This document shows positions 17,582 to 26,547 of a stretch of 64,000 nt of DNA, one piece after another (positions within the stretch are counted from its first letter, which is position 1; each line of letters starts with the position of its first letter). Under the pieces are notes generated by a model. The model was not told the DNA's origin. It searched no databases and worked only from the letters and a program-made list of their open reading frames with translations. Source of the stretch: Cupriavidus taiwanensis (GTDB lineage: Bacteria; Pseudomonadota; Gammaproteobacteria; Burkholderiales; Burkholderiaceae). The position numbers and the translations under genes were made by a program. Where the stretch lies: the NCBI RefSeq assembly GCF_900250075.1, contig NZ_LT977071.1:2313901-2377900 (forward strand), read 5' to 3'.

Positions 17582-18632
17582 CTTAGTCAATCTCCGGCGA
17601 CGCATGCTGGACCTGAGTCAGGCGGAACTGGCAGAACGAGCAGGCATAGCTCAAGGAACCCTTTCAAAGATTGAACAAGGCCTGCGGCCTGTAACGGAGG
17701 ATGTGCTTCAGCGTTTGGCTGAGGCCCTCAATTGCCTACCTTCCTTCTTTTGCCGGAAGGACCGGCTCTACGGCGCTCCGCTTAGTACGCATCCTCTGTT
17801 TAGAAAGAAGGCATCGGTAGGTCGTGGCCCGATTGAAAAGCTAGTAGCGGAACTGAACGTTCGGATGGGGCACATTCGAACTCTGTTGAACAGCGTCGAT
17901 TTGGACGCCGAACTCCCTTTCCCGGAGTATGACGTTGAAGAGGTCGGCAGTGCTCAGGATGTAGCCAAACGGGTTCGACGCGCCTGGTACATGCCGTCTG
18001 GACCGGTGCCGGACCTCACGGAGTATGCTGAGCGCGCCGGCGTCATTGTTGTCTATTGCACTATGCCGGATGCCGGCATTGACGGGGTAAGTTATCGAGT
18101 CGCTGGACTACCACCTCTTGTCTTCCTCAACGAAGCCCGACCCGCGGACCGCCTGCGCTTTTCCCTTGCGCATGAAATTGGCCATCTGGTTATGCATCGT
18201 TATCCCACCGGAAACATGGAAGACGAGGCGGACGAATTCGCGTCTGAATTGTTGATGCCGGCCGAAGACATCGGCCCTCACCTCACAGGACTGACGCTCG
18301 ACCGTGCGATGTACATGAAGCCGACTTGGAAGGTTTCCATGGCGGCGCTCATAGTTCGTGCAACGACGCTCGGCAGAATTGATGCCGGTAAAGCCCAGTG
18401 GCTTTGGCGACAAATGTCCGCGAGAGGATTCCGCACACAAGAGCCGTCTGCGGTCGATTTCCCTGTCGAGCGCTCCTCTGTCATGGGTGCACTGCTAAGC
18501 AACCTCACGGACAATCTCGGGTACACCGATGATGACCTTGAGCAGACCTTGGATTTACATCTCGACGAACTTGCTCTGATGTATGGCCTGAAACCCAAGC
18601 AAGCGCTGAGGCTCATCGCGGCGAGGCCCTAG
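17535..18632 (+). CDS. XRE helix-turn-helix / ImmA-IrrE metalloprotease
   Basis: This is a 365-aa fusion. A Cro/C1 helix-turn-helix spans residues about 15-68 (LSQAELAERAGIAQGTLSKI). It is followed by an ImmA/IrrE-type zinc-protease domain with HEIGH at 213-217 and the downstream EDEADEFASELLMP helix (229-242), which supplies the third zinc ligand. Family members cleave a repressor or antitoxin under stress, as in ICEBs1 or Deinococcus IrrE. It is the second gene after a LexA box, so both DNA damage and proteolysis may control the pair. Residues 300-365 form an extra helical tail. Confidence 0.9.
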   Translation: MEHVGTQPLAEAFRPDLVNLRRRMLDLSQAELAERAGIAQGTLSKIEQGLRPVTEDVLQRLAEALNCLPSFFCRKDRLYGAPLSTHPLFRKKASVGRGPIEKLVAELNVRMGHIRTLLNSVDLDAELPFPEYDVEEVGSAQDVAKRVRRAWYMPSGPVPDLTEYAERAGVIVVYCTMPDAGIDGVSYRVAGLPPLVFLNEARPADRLRFSLAHEIGHLVMHRYPTGNMEDEADEFASELLMPAEDIGPHLTGLTLDRAMYMKPTWKVSMAALIVRATTLGRIDAGKAQWLWRQMSARGFRTQEPSAVDFPVERSSVMGALLSNLTDNLGYTDDDLEQTLDLHLDELALMYGLKPKQALRLIAARP

Positions 18633-18650
18633 CTTGCATGGAGGGCGCTC

Positions 18651-18690
18651 CCCACACCCGCATGCGCCCTAAATTTTAGTCGGGTGTGGG
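18651..18690 (+). terminator. Probable terminator after the ImmA/IrrE gene
   Basis: CCCACACCCG (18651-18660) pairs perfectly with CGGGTGTGGG (18681-18690) around a 20-base loop, followed by CTTTCCC. It lies 19 bp past the stop and before the CBASS genes. Confidence 0.5.
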
Positions 18691-18754
18691 CTTTCCCTGG
18701 CGGTTGCTTTGAGAACAAGAAGTTACCGGCAATCGTTGCCAAAAGGACGAGAAA

Positions 18755-19639
18755 ATGGGCGAGGGGGATTGGTTCTCGCAGTTCTGCACAGGGCTGCGAA
18801 TATCTCGGGAGAAACGCGGAAACATCGCCTACCGAGCAGCTCGGATTGTGAATCAGCTTGAGACCGATTTCCGCTCACTCGTGACTGGCAGTTCGGCCAA
18901 CAGGTTCTACGTTGGGTCGTATGGTCGGAATACTGCAATTCCCTCCGTGAGCGACGTTGACCTGCTGTACGAATTGCCGGCCCACATCTACACCCGCTTC
19001 AACAACTACGCCGGCAATGGCCAGTCGGCACTACTGGCAGCGGTAAAAAACTCCATCCGCAAGACTTACAAAGTGTCTGACATGGCTGGAGACGGCCAGG
19101 TCGTCGTGATTTCATTCACAGATGGGGTCCGATTCGAGATTCTGCCTGCCTTCCTAAACACCGCTGGCGGCTACACGTTCGCCGACGCCAATGGCGGGGG
19201 CTCATGGAAGTCCTGCAAACCTAAGCAGGAAATGTCGGCCTTCGGCCAGCGCAACGCCGAATGCAATGGCAATCTGGTCGAGCTTTGTCGCATGGCACGA
19301 GCATGGCGGGACCACAACAATGTCGACATGAGTGGCATGCTCATCGACACCCTAGCCTACCAATTCATCGCGGGCTGGCAGTACCGACAAGCCTCCTATG
19401 TCTACTTCGACTATTTGACTAGGGACTTCTTTCACTTCCTGGCAAACATCCCGACGACCCAGTTGTATTGGCAAGCACCTGGTAGCGGCTCATTTGTGTT
19501 CCGAGGCCTGCCCTTCCAGTCGAAGGCACGTTCGGCTGAACTCCGCGCGTTGGAAGCCATTAGGTACCAGCTAGACAGCTACAATTGGTCCGCACGCCAA
19601 AAATATAGGGAGATTTATGGAAACGCCTTCCCGGCCTGA
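18755..19639 (+). CDS. CD-NTase (SMODS) nucleotidyltransferase of a CBASS system
   Basis: This 294-aa protein has the CD-NTase core: GSYGR at 54-58, DVD at 67-69 (metal-binding Asp residues) and a third acid in RFEILPAF (Glu about 128). These residues bind two metal ions and make cyclic di- or trinucleotide signals on phage infection. The clade cannot be set from motifs alone. The stop overlaps the start of the SLATT gene by 23 bp, so the two are translated together. No Cap2/Cap3 ubiquitin-like genes are present, so this would be a short, type I-like system. Confidence 0.9.
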   Translation: MGEGDWFSQFCTGLRISREKRGNIAYRAARIVNQLETDFRSLVTGSSANRFYVGSYGRNTAIPSVSDVDLLYELPAHIYTRFNNYAGNGQSALLAAVKNSIRKTYKVSDMAGDGQVVVISFTDGVRFEILPAFLNTAGGYTFADANGGGSWKSCKPKQEMSAFGQRNAECNGNLVELCRMARAWRDHNNVDMSGMLIDTLAYQFIAGWQYRQASYVYFDYLTRDFFHFLANIPTTQLYWQAPGSGSFVFRGLPFQSKARSAELRALEAIRYQLDSYNWSARQKYREIYGNAFPA

Positions 19640-20204
19640 ACAGCACACGGCACCTCGCGAGGGCGCCGACACTCTCGATGGTCAATTGCGCGAGATGTAT
19701 GGGCGTGCCGCATACACACATAAGACCCATGAAAAAATGGCTGACCAGTGTACTCGCAAGTACGGCATCCTGAAGGTGTTTGAGATTGCCCTTTCAGCGG
19801 CTACCACGACGGCCTTGCTCCTCGCGTTGTTTGGTGACTCGAAGGCCGGAACCATTGTCGGCGCCCTCTGCTCGACAGTGATGCTGGGGATAACGCTCTA
19901 TTTCAAGGAAGCGAACTTGATTGAGCGCGCCCGGAGGCATTCGGACGCGGCGGTAGCGCTTTGGAGTATTCGCGAGCGTTTACTCTCCTTGTTAGTCGAC
20001 CTAAAAGATGGACGAGGTGCCAGCGAAATCCGCGCGGTCCGTGACGACATCAACGATGAGTTGAGCCGAATCTATAGTGAAGCCCCCCGCACCAGCAGCA
20101 AGGCATATGAAGCGGCCCAAAATGCCTTAAAAAACAGTGAGGAGCTCTACTTTTCCGATGAAGAGCTCGACAAGATGTTGCCGCAACAATTGCGTAAACG
20201 CTGA
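19617..20204 (+). CDS. SLATT-domain two-TM effector of CBASS
   Basis: This is a 195-aa membrane protein with two hydrophobic helices at about residues 53-71 and 77-96, between a helical N-terminus and a long C-terminal helical region ending ELYFSDEELDKMLPQQLRKR. This matches SLATT (SMODS- and SLOG-associating two-TM) effectors, probably the SLATT_5 group that accompanies nucleotidyltransferases. It is predicted to form a pore in the inner membrane when the cyclic nucleotide made by the upstream enzyme binds. That would kill or arrest the infected cell. Confidence 0.9.
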   Translation: METPSRPEQHTAPREGADTLDGQLREMYGRAAYTHKTHEKMADQCTRKYGILKVFEIALSAATTTALLLALFGDSKAGTIVGALCSTVMLGITLYFKEANLIERARRHSDAAVALWSIRERLLSLLVDLKDGRGASEIRAVRDDINDELSRIYSEAPRTSSKAYEAAQNALKNSEELYFSDEELDKMLPQQLRKR

Positions 20205-20316
20205 GCCGATAGCGCTCGTGGCTTACACGGCCATCCACGGCCAGGTTTGCTATCCACTTTGAGGTCATGCCCGGCAGGAACTGAGGCATCTTGTTTGGCC
20301 GCCATGGGAACGCTGG

Positions 20317-20739
20317 TCACCCAGTCTTTATAACAACGGTCTGCACCCAGCCCAGCATCGGCCAAAAACGCGGAGGCAGAAGCTCTTGGGCTTTATCAAG
20401 GGGCACCCACCGAAACTCGTGATGTTCCGGCCGACCAAGCTCGGCATTGACCGGCAGACTCACCTCACCCTGCCTCGACAGCGCAAGATATAGGCGCACG
20501 ACCTTTCCCTTCGAGTACGGCTCGGTCTCCCGATAGTCTTCGCCCCATGGCAATTCCAGCTCAGACAGCCCCGTTTCCTCCATGGTCTCGCGCAGTGCCG
20601 TCTGCAACAGTTCTTCGCCAGGCTCGGGCTGCCCTTTCGGGAAGTCCCAGTTCCGATACGCGCGCAGAACGAGACAGCGCCACAGGCCGTCAAATTGACG
20701 CATCACAACCAGACCAGCCGAACGTTTGATTGCCGCCAT
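20317..20739 (-). CDS. NUDIX hydrolase
   Basis: This is a 140-aa NUDIX-fold pyrophosphohydrolase. The Nudix box is intact: GQPEPGEELLQTALRETMEE followed by TGL (GX5EX7REUXEEXGU). The short size and WDFPKGQ segment resemble diadenosine polyphosphate or nucleotide hydrolases, but the substrate cannot be read from sequence. It is encoded convergently to the CBASS pair with a 112-bp gap. A role in nucleotide signalling is tempting but unproven. Confidence 0.9.
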   Translation of the reverse strand: MAAIKRSAGLVVMRQFDGLWRCLVLRAYRNWDFPKGQPEPGEELLQTALRETMEETGLSELELPWGEDYRETEPYSKGKVVRLYLALSRQGEVSLPVNAELGRPEHHEFRWVPLDKAQELLPPRFWPMLGWVQTVVIKTG

Positions 20740-20934
20740 ATTCGGTCGCTTTGCACACTTTCGCTAGAAGTCAGAACTGCAAGCAATGGCGGCGAGCGCC
20801 GCCGTAATGTGCCTGACCTCGGGAGCCTCAGCAATAACCGGCAAGATTCTGCCCACTCTCACCAAATGGCCGCTTTACGGGCAAAGTGTTGCCTGTAAAT
20901 GCAGCCGGGTCACGTAGGAGAGAGTCCGGCTTGT

Positions 20935-21252
20935 TTACGCTTCTTCTGCGATGAGGAAGAGCTCCGGTCGTTTGCCGAGCCATGCGGGTGCGCGGCCACG
21001 GCCTGACCAGGTCTTGCCGGTCTTGGGGTCAAGATACTTCAGAGGCAACGGTTCCCTGGCTGCCTTGGCCACGCCGCTTCCAGCAGGCCGGCCGCGGCGC
21101 CGCTTGCCTTCAATGTCCTCCGCGGTCAACCCGAACTCGGCCATCAGGGACCGGATTTTCTCGATAGCGCCTGCGACCTCAGTTGAGCGCACTTCAGCGA
21201 GCTGCGCCTCCAGGGCTTCCGTCTGTGCCATCAATTGCTTGTAAGTTGCCAT
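20935..21252 (-). CDS. H-NS-family nucleoid protein
   Basis: This is a 105-aa H-NS/BpH3-type protein. It has an N-terminal coiled-coil oligomerisation region (MATYKQLMAQTEALEAQLAE, about 1-50), a basic linker (KRRRGRPAG, an AT-hook-like RGRP) and the C-terminal DNA-binding motif with YLDPKTGKTWSGRGRAPAWL. ATG 21252 is chosen over 21276 because it gives the usual family N-terminus. Such proteins silence AT-rich foreign DNA, and encoding one inside an island may quieten the island's own genes. Confidence 0.9.
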   Translation of the reverse strand: MATYKQLMAQTEALEAQLAEVRSTEVAGAIEKIRSLMAEFGLTAEDIEGKRRRGRPAGSGVAKAAREPLPLKYLDPKTGKTWSGRGRAPAWLGKRPELFLIAEEA

Positions 21253-21358
21253 GCCTTCTCCTGTGGATTGTTTCAATACTCATGAAACTCCGCACAGTTC
21301 ATTGAAAGTCGTAGTCGGGATACACTCGGCCATCTATACGCTTACGACCCTTGCATAG

Positions 21359-22156
21359 ATGAATAGACTCTTGGAAATCGGATTTCAAGTTGCTGGACAC
21401 TGGCTACTGGAAATTGGCCGACTGCGGATAGCCATTCGACAGCACGGCACTCAGCGCAACGTGCTTTACGCATTCGTTTGCGATGGTGAGGTCAAGTACG
21501 TCGGAAAGTCGACACAGATGCTTCGAGAGCGAATGGCCGGGTACGTTTCCGGAGGACCGTCGGCAAGGACAAACTTTCGAGTTCGACAGCTCATTCACGA
21601 CCTCGTGGCCGCCGGCTCCGCAGTCGAAGTCTACGCACTTCCTGACAATGGCCTGATGCATTATGGCCCCTTCCACCTGAATCTAGCTGCCGGCCTCGAA
21701 GATAGCATCATCCGGACGTTGAACCCGGAGTGGAACGTGACCATGGGGCGTCGCAAAAGGGAGAGCATTCAGGACGACCACGAACCGCTGGAAGCGAGCG
21801 AACGTGTAGCCGCGGAAGGCAACGCGGTGAGATTTGCGCCAGCCGAAATACTGGAGCCTGTACAAGGCACTTTCGAGTTCAAGCTTCAACCCACCTATTG
21901 GAGGACAGGCTTCTTCAACGGTGGTATCGCATCGTCTCCGCTGCTGGGGGCTGATGGCGACACGGTGGAGCTCTATTATGGGGAAGAGCAGCAGCCCATG
22001 TTGGGTACGATTAATCGCAGCGCCAACTCCAATGGTTCTCCCCGCATCTTCGGCGGACCGGCGCTCCGTCAGCGCTTTCAGGCGCTGCCCGAAATGACCC
22101 CGATGGTCGTAGAGGTGCTATCTCCTACGTCGATTCGACTCAAGGCTCGCGCCTGA
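21359..22156 (+). CDS. GIY-YIG nuclease-domain protein
   Basis: This is a 265-aa protein. The GIY-YIG core spans about residues 35-128: VLYAFVCDGEVKYVGKST (a diverged GIY..YIG pair), an Arg-rich helix (LRERMAGY), and the metal-binding Glu in GLEDSIIRTLNPEWN. The C-terminal 120 residues form a second, beta-rich domain of unknown fold (TPMVVEVLSPTSIRL). The architecture suggests a stand-alone DNA nuclease, possibly restriction- or repair-like. It is not an intron-homing enzyme by context. Confidence 0.85.
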   Translation: MNRLLEIGFQVAGHWLLEIGRLRIAIRQHGTQRNVLYAFVCDGEVKYVGKSTQMLRERMAGYVSGGPSARTNFRVRQLIHDLVAAGSAVEVYALPDNGLMHYGPFHLNLAAGLEDSIIRTLNPEWNVTMGRRKRESIQDDHEPLEASERVAAEGNAVRFAPAEILEPVQGTFEFKLQPTYWRTGFFNGGIASSPLLGADGDTVELYYGEEQQPMLGTINRSANSNGSPRIFGGPALRQRFQALPEMTPMVVEVLSPTSIRLKARA

Positions 22157-22297
22157 GCTACCCCGGCTGCGAAACAGCAGACTGCGACTATGGTCAAGCA
22201 TCCCGATTCCAAAGAGGTTACCTTTCTCTACCCCTTCGACGGCCGCCCCAAGGCGCTACCACTCGTTTGACTTTTCACCTTGTCCCCTGAGGTCTAT

Positions 22298-23272
22298 ATG
22301 AAGCTGACCGACCTCAGCCCCCAGGCAGCATTCAAGTCCCAAGGTCTCGAACCTCTATTTCGCCGCTTAAAGCGTCTCGGAGATAAGGGAGCTTCAGAAG
22401 AGGCCATGCGAAAGGTTCTGGAAGAGCTCCTCCCTCACCTCGACGATAACCCAGTGGCTTTGGAGATGAAGAGTCCACTCAATGGGGATAAGGAAGCCCT
22501 CAGGCGCGTGGAAGATACGACGAGGTTCGAGTTCATGTTCGCTGGGCTCGGCGTCGAGCGGCAGGATTACAACCTGCATCGCTGGTTCATGTTGCTGTCG
22601 GAAAGAGTCGGGTTCGCTGCGGCGCTGGACCTAAAGAAGGGAGACGGAGTCAGTGCTGGCCGGCGTATCGCCGAGCATCCTATTCTGGTGAACCTTCTGT
22701 GGCCGGAGGCCCGGGAGCGATTCGAACGGGGAACCTCGGAACAGCAGCTCGCACCACTGTTGGTCTCGCTCGCAATGCAATGCACTCTGGCTGCAATCGC
22801 GGCGTGGGACCGGCATCTCGGTCGGCGCGAGGGTACAGACCGTTCGTTTTTTCAACCTATCATTCCGTCCATAAAGCAGCCAGGAAGAAATCCGTCGAGT
22901 CTGTTCTTTGACGAGTTGCAGCGACGCTTGGGCGCCAAGTCAATCGGCGCGCTGCTTGCATCCCGGGAGGGAAGCCAGTCTAAGGTCCAGCAATGGACAC
23001 TCGACCGGTGGAGCGCCGGTATAAGTAAGCCTGACTTTGAATCCGTCCAGGACCTCTTGCAAGCGTACGGGAAGAATCATCCGAAGGAAGTCCTATTCTC
23101 GCAGTTCTGGTGTACCCGGTATCTGCACTTACTGGGACACATTGGGCAGTACGTGTCAAAGATGGCCCGGCGTCTGCCCGCCAGTGCGAGCGAGGTAGTT
23201 TGGCCGTGGCCGAAGTACCCGTTCGGCTACCCGAGCTTCGAGGCCTGGACAGCCGAACGGTATCCAAAGTAG
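22298..23272 (+). CDS. Hypothetical helical protein (complete copy of a duplicated gene)
   Basis: This is a 324-aa soluble helical protein, unrecognised. ATG 22298 is preferred because GAGG lies 6 bp upstream. The C-terminal third (DRWSAGISKPDFESVQDLLQ, then YLHLLGHIGQYVSKMARR) recurs as a degraded fragment at 27317-27500. It may recognise nucleic acid through its many Arg/Lys helices, but no motif supports that. It stands alone after the GIY-YIG gene, 141 bp downstream on the same strand. Confidence 0.75.
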   Translation: MKLTDLSPQAAFKSQGLEPLFRRLKRLGDKGASEEAMRKVLEELLPHLDDNPVALEMKSPLNGDKEALRRVEDTTRFEFMFAGLGVERQDYNLHRWFMLLSERVGFAAALDLKKGDGVSAGRRIAEHPILVNLLWPEARERFERGTSEQQLAPLLVSLAMQCTLAAIAAWDRHLGRREGTDRSFFQPIIPSIKQPGRNPSSLFFDELQRRLGAKSIGALLASREGSQSKVQQWTLDRWSAGISKPDFESVQDLLQAYGKNHPKEVLFSQFWCTRYLHLLGHIGQYVSKMARRLPASASEVVWPWPKYPFGYPSFEAWTAERYPK

Positions 23273-23446
23273 ATGGCAATCATCGAAGCTCACGCGGATG
23301 AGCTTCCGGCACTTGCCCTCCAGCCACAGAGGACAGCCGCCGAGCCGTAGGCACTACTTGTTCTTCGGCTTATCCCACGGTGCTTGCCCGAAGGCATGCC
23401 CGGATTCTTGCTCGGGTAGTTCGGGTTCGTGGGCTCGGCTTGGAAG

Positions 23447-23665
23447 GCTCGCTATCAAGCGCGCTTCAGGGGCACCAAATTCCGTAGGGTCGCAGTGACA
23501 AATCAAGCTTTCACGCGTGCGGCGGTGACACAGGCTGAGGCGAACCAGGTCGAGCTTGTGACTAGGTCACGTCTCGAAGAGCTTATAGGTGCTCACCCGG
23601 TTTCTAATCATGAGTTTGATGAAGTCTGGCACGAGCTCACTCAGTTCTCGACTGACGTGGTCTAG
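23447..23665 (+). pseudogene. C-terminal half of an Mrr-type restriction endonuclease
   Basis: About 72 residues (ARYQARFRGTKFRRVAVTNQ and on to LEELIGAHPVSNHEFDEVWH) match the C-terminal end of Mrr-type (restriction endonuclease-like) proteins: the VTNQ.FT..A strand-helix and the terminal L.D/TR..LEELI helix. The N-terminal catalytic half is absent here but is found at 26548-26979 on the other strand, ending exactly where this piece starts in the family. The gene has been split and is non-functional as it stands. Confidence 0.7.
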
Positions 23666-24175
23666 TCGTACACGGTCTCAGCGGCGCTACGGTCGGCAGC
23701 TGTTGCTCAACCCAGTGCCTTCTGGCGGGCAGGAGCATCTGTGGGACGCCTCTCTGGGAATACATATAGTGAAAGTTCAGCGAGTCATTGAGGACCGCGC
23801 GGGACGCGTCAGTCCATTTTCTGGGTGCAATTGTGCTGGACCAGAGCCGGACGTATGTTGGTCGCGTCGAACGCCGGAGGTAGCATTATTCAGGCGCAGG
23901 GGGATGCAGGACGCTAGATTGCAGAAGTCGACTCAGACGATGCGTTCCATCTACTGAGCAACTCAACGTCCGGCAAGCGTAGTGGTGGCAGAAGAATGCG
24001 CCTTGGAAGAGTAAGGGGACGGCAAGAGTGCCATCCCCGGGGGGGCAACGCCGGACGGCGCTGGGTTAGCAATGGCCGTAGCTTCTGACGTCCGCTGCTC
24101 TTACAAGAGTCTTCGAGCTAATCATTGGACACAACGCTGTGGGGAGCCCATGGATTCTTGCTACCGCGCGTCATC
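23666..24175. other. 510-bp gap without a gene
   Basis: This interval follows the Mrr fragment and lies inside the proposed inverted segment. No frame looks coding. It holds a short GC-rich hairpin-prone stretch (about 24031-24065) and nothing else recognised. Confidence 0.4.
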
Positions 24176-24505
24176 CTACTCGTCGTGACGCACGGGCGAA
24201 CCTATGAAGCAAAGTTCGTTCAGCACGAGCGATACGGCAATTTCCGGATGGTAGTTTTCAATGAGCACTTCATTGAGTGTCACCCAGTAGCCAAATGCAG
24301 TAGCACGCCAGATGGCCTTGAATTTGTGGCCGAACGCTTCACAGTGCGCGACGAAGGTTCCGTGTTCCTGGTAGTACTGGTCGTCTTGGTCGAGCGTGGC
24401 GCTTTCTTCAAGGCCAAATTCATCTATTGTTAGGATGATGGTCTCTTCATCGCCAGTTGCTGCTTCGACGATGAGAATTTCAGCATGGCCAGATAGTTCA
24501 GCCAT
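24176..24505 (-). CDS. Hypothetical protein, third gene of a three-gene operon
   Basis: This is a 109-aa acidic protein (MAELSGHAEILIVEAATGDE and on) with two or three beta strands and several Tyr/Glu residues. No motif was recognised. Its start overlaps the end of the upstream gene by 8 bp, so translation is coupled. Confidence 0.65.
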   Translation of the reverse strand: MAELSGHAEILIVEAATGDEETIILTIDEFGLEESATLDQDDQYYQEHGTFVAHCEAFGHKFKAIWRATAFGYWVTLNEVLIENYHPEIAVSLVLNELCFIGSPVRHDE

Positions 24506-24818
24506 TTTTTGCTCCTTCAGTTATCTTTTCGTACGAGCTCCGGACTTTCTCTTTTTGCTCCAGAGAGAACTCCAGTTCCACTAGCAGGAGGTCGAGCGGA
24601 AGAGAGTAGCGTGCGCCAAGCTCGCCTGCCATGGCTGCACCTGCCATGCGACTTGCACGCTGACCGGACTCAACGATGCTGCGACCTACGACAAATCCGA
24701 GCACATAGTGTTGTTTGTAGCGAGACATGTCAAAAGCGTCGGGCGCCTCGTCGGCGTCGAGCCCAGCCTGGAAGCCAACCTCAAAAAGCGTTGTCGCCAT
24801 ATTGGTTCGCTGGGTCAT
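24498..24818 (-). CDS. Hypothetical protein, second gene of a three-gene operon
   Basis: This is a 106-aa helical protein with a Gly/Ala-rich middle (HYVLGFVVGRSIVESGQRAS, then AGAAMAGELGARYSLPLDLL). The amphipathic central region could associate with membranes but is not a clear transmembrane helix. The start overlaps the upstream gene's stop (ATGA) and the end overlaps the next gene. It is probably part of a three-protein set. Confidence 0.65.
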   Translation of the reverse strand: MTQRTNMATTLFEVGFQAGLDADEAPDAFDMSRYKQHYVLGFVVGRSIVESGQRASRMAGAAMAGELGARYSLPLDLLLVELEFSLEQKEKVRSSYEKITEGAKNG

Positions 24819-25954
24819 GATTGCCCTCCCTCATCGCTAGTACCCTTGCCGGGGACCTTTGCCTCAGGGCGAGTCACAACTGGGGCGGGCTCGCCGGTAA
24901 GCGCTCGCCGGGCCTCTGCAAGAGCAGCATCGAGCTCGCGTGCGGCGGTGGGATGCTCGACGACCATCTGGCGGTAACGTCGCGCTTTTTCCTTGTCGGG
25001 CGCGACTTTATCGGAGTAGAACTTGTCCGGGTCATCGTCGAGAACGTCCGCAGGGTTAGAGTAGTAGTGATACAGGTAAAGGGCAGCCTTCCAATGGCCA
25101 TGGTCGGCGGAGCGTTCCAAAATACGAATGACTTTGCTGACCTGTTCGGGCGAGGCTTTTACACTGGCCGAGGTCGCTGCGGCGGCGTCCCCCAGTTCTG
25201 CATATATCAATCTCGCCTCAGGGTCGTCGTCAAAATCTTCTTCGCTCGCCTCCATGACGAGCTCCCATGCCTGCTGATGATTCTTGCGGCTCCAGCCCAC
25301 ACTCAGATGCCGGGCGAGGCGCGCCTTCGCGTAAGGGTTAAAAAGCGAAACCGCACGAAGAATACGAAAGCCAATCTCGGCCTTCTCGTCTTCCTTAGAG
25401 CGAACTACGATGTTGTTCGCGACCAACCCGGCCATCAGGCGGATGCGTTCGGCAAATCCCTCGCGGGCCCAATGAATATTCTCAATGATGAGGCGCAGGT
25501 CTTCATCGTTTGGAAGGCCGGAACTCATTTGGCACAAGCCGAGCAACGTCTCGCAGTACCGCTCCTGGCCTGTGCCACCTTTCTCTCTTGCCGAGAAGTA
25601 CCGTTCGACATCGAGGTCAGGGTGGCGTGCCGACGGCTGCCAATCACGAACGAAACGCGCTACGAGTTCTGTGCTGGCATCGACACCGTGCTTTGCCAAG
25701 AACTGCTGCGCCCTGGTGGTTTGCAGTGAGCGAGTCACGACGAAGAGCTTCTCGTCGTCCTCGTCGAGTTTTGAGGGCGCCTTAACGTCCGTCCAGGACG
25801 CTTTCATCTCGCGCCACGATTCGAACCCGCACAGTACAAAGGCGGTGAAATCCTTCGGCGGAATTGAGTTGCCCGTGTTGGGGAAATGCTTGGCGAGAAG
25901 TTCTTCACAGCGCTTGGCAGCGCGTGTGGGAACCCTGGAATCTTGAAAGTACAT
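24815..25954 (-). CDS. Helical-repeat (Sel1/TPR-like) protein, first gene of a three-gene operon
   Basis: This is a 379-aa soluble protein. An N-terminal module (VPTRAAKRCEELLAKHFPNT, then IPPKDFTAFVLCGFESWREM) resembles short domains that prefix plasmid and mobile-element proteins. Residues about 190-340 contain Sel1/TPR-like helix pairs (AKARLARHLSVGW; ILERSADHGHWKAALYLYHYY). Such repeats bind partner proteins. The gene leads an operon with two small proteins through 4- and 8-bp overlaps. It lies in a segment that seems to have been inverted. Function is unknown. Confidence 0.75.
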   Translation of the reverse strand: MYFQDSRVPTRAAKRCEELLAKHFPNTGNSIPPKDFTAFVLCGFESWREMKASWTDVKAPSKLDEDDEKLFVVTRSLQTTRAQQFLAKHGVDASTELVARFVRDWQPSARHPDLDVERYFSAREKGGTGQERYCETLLGLCQMSSGLPNDEDLRLIIENIHWAREGFAERIRLMAGLVANNIVVRSKEDEKAEIGFRILRAVSLFNPYAKARLARHLSVGWSRKNHQQAWELVMEASEEDFDDDPEARLIYAELGDAAAATSASVKASPEQVSKVIRILERSADHGHWKAALYLYHYYSNPADVLDDDPDKFYSDKVAPDKEKARRYRQMVVEHPTAARELDAALAEARRALTGEPAPVVTRPEAKVPGKGTSDEGGQS

Positions 25955-26463
25955 TGTCTCGACCTCATACGGACGTCAACAGTTACGGTCCAACGCTTAT
26001 GCGCGGGGACCGGAGGAACCAAGGTCAAAAATGCTTGACCCGACTCGCTCGGTTAGCTGTTGCGTTGCCCGTAGGGCCGAATGGGACGCGAGGCGTTGGA
26101 ACTCCCTACTACCTTCCACGCCACCCAAAGCGGACCGAACAATTCGACAGGGGTCAAAGTCGAACGCTTCCGAGGGCTCGGTCCTGAGCGAAAATATACG
26201 GGACAGGCGCCCGACACGTCAATACTTCCGTCTGCCGACCCCGCCAGGGCGTCGGGGGAAATCAATCTGGACGACTCTTGATGAGTCCGCGGCTCAGGAT
26301 GCAGAAGCCTGATTGCTGGCGAGGGAATACGGGGGGCTCCCGGCGAGCCATGGCCAGCATCTCGCTGTCTGGCAAAGGTTGAATGACGCCTGAGTGAAAC
26401 CTGTTGTAAGGCGGACCCACGAGTCTCCTTATCTAGCGGGAGACGGGTTTTGGCGAAACCACG
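25955..26463. other. About 500-bp gap without a clear gene
   Basis: Short open frames exist on both strands (26031-26312 plus, 26053-26265 minus), but their composition is Arg/Ser/Pro-rich and they overlap each other. The interval should hold the promoter of the minus-strand three-gene operon near its left edge. Confidence 0.4.
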
Positions 26464-26547
26464 CTAGTGCTTCTGGCGTCGGCGTGAGGGAAAGTTGCGG
26501 CACCGGAATCCACCGGCAACCCAATAGGAGCAAACCATGCCGCACAT

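Noticed and set aside
26031..26312. Overlapping short frames on both strands
   Set aside because: Ser/Arg/Pro-rich composition, mutual overlap and no ribosome site; treated as noncoding.
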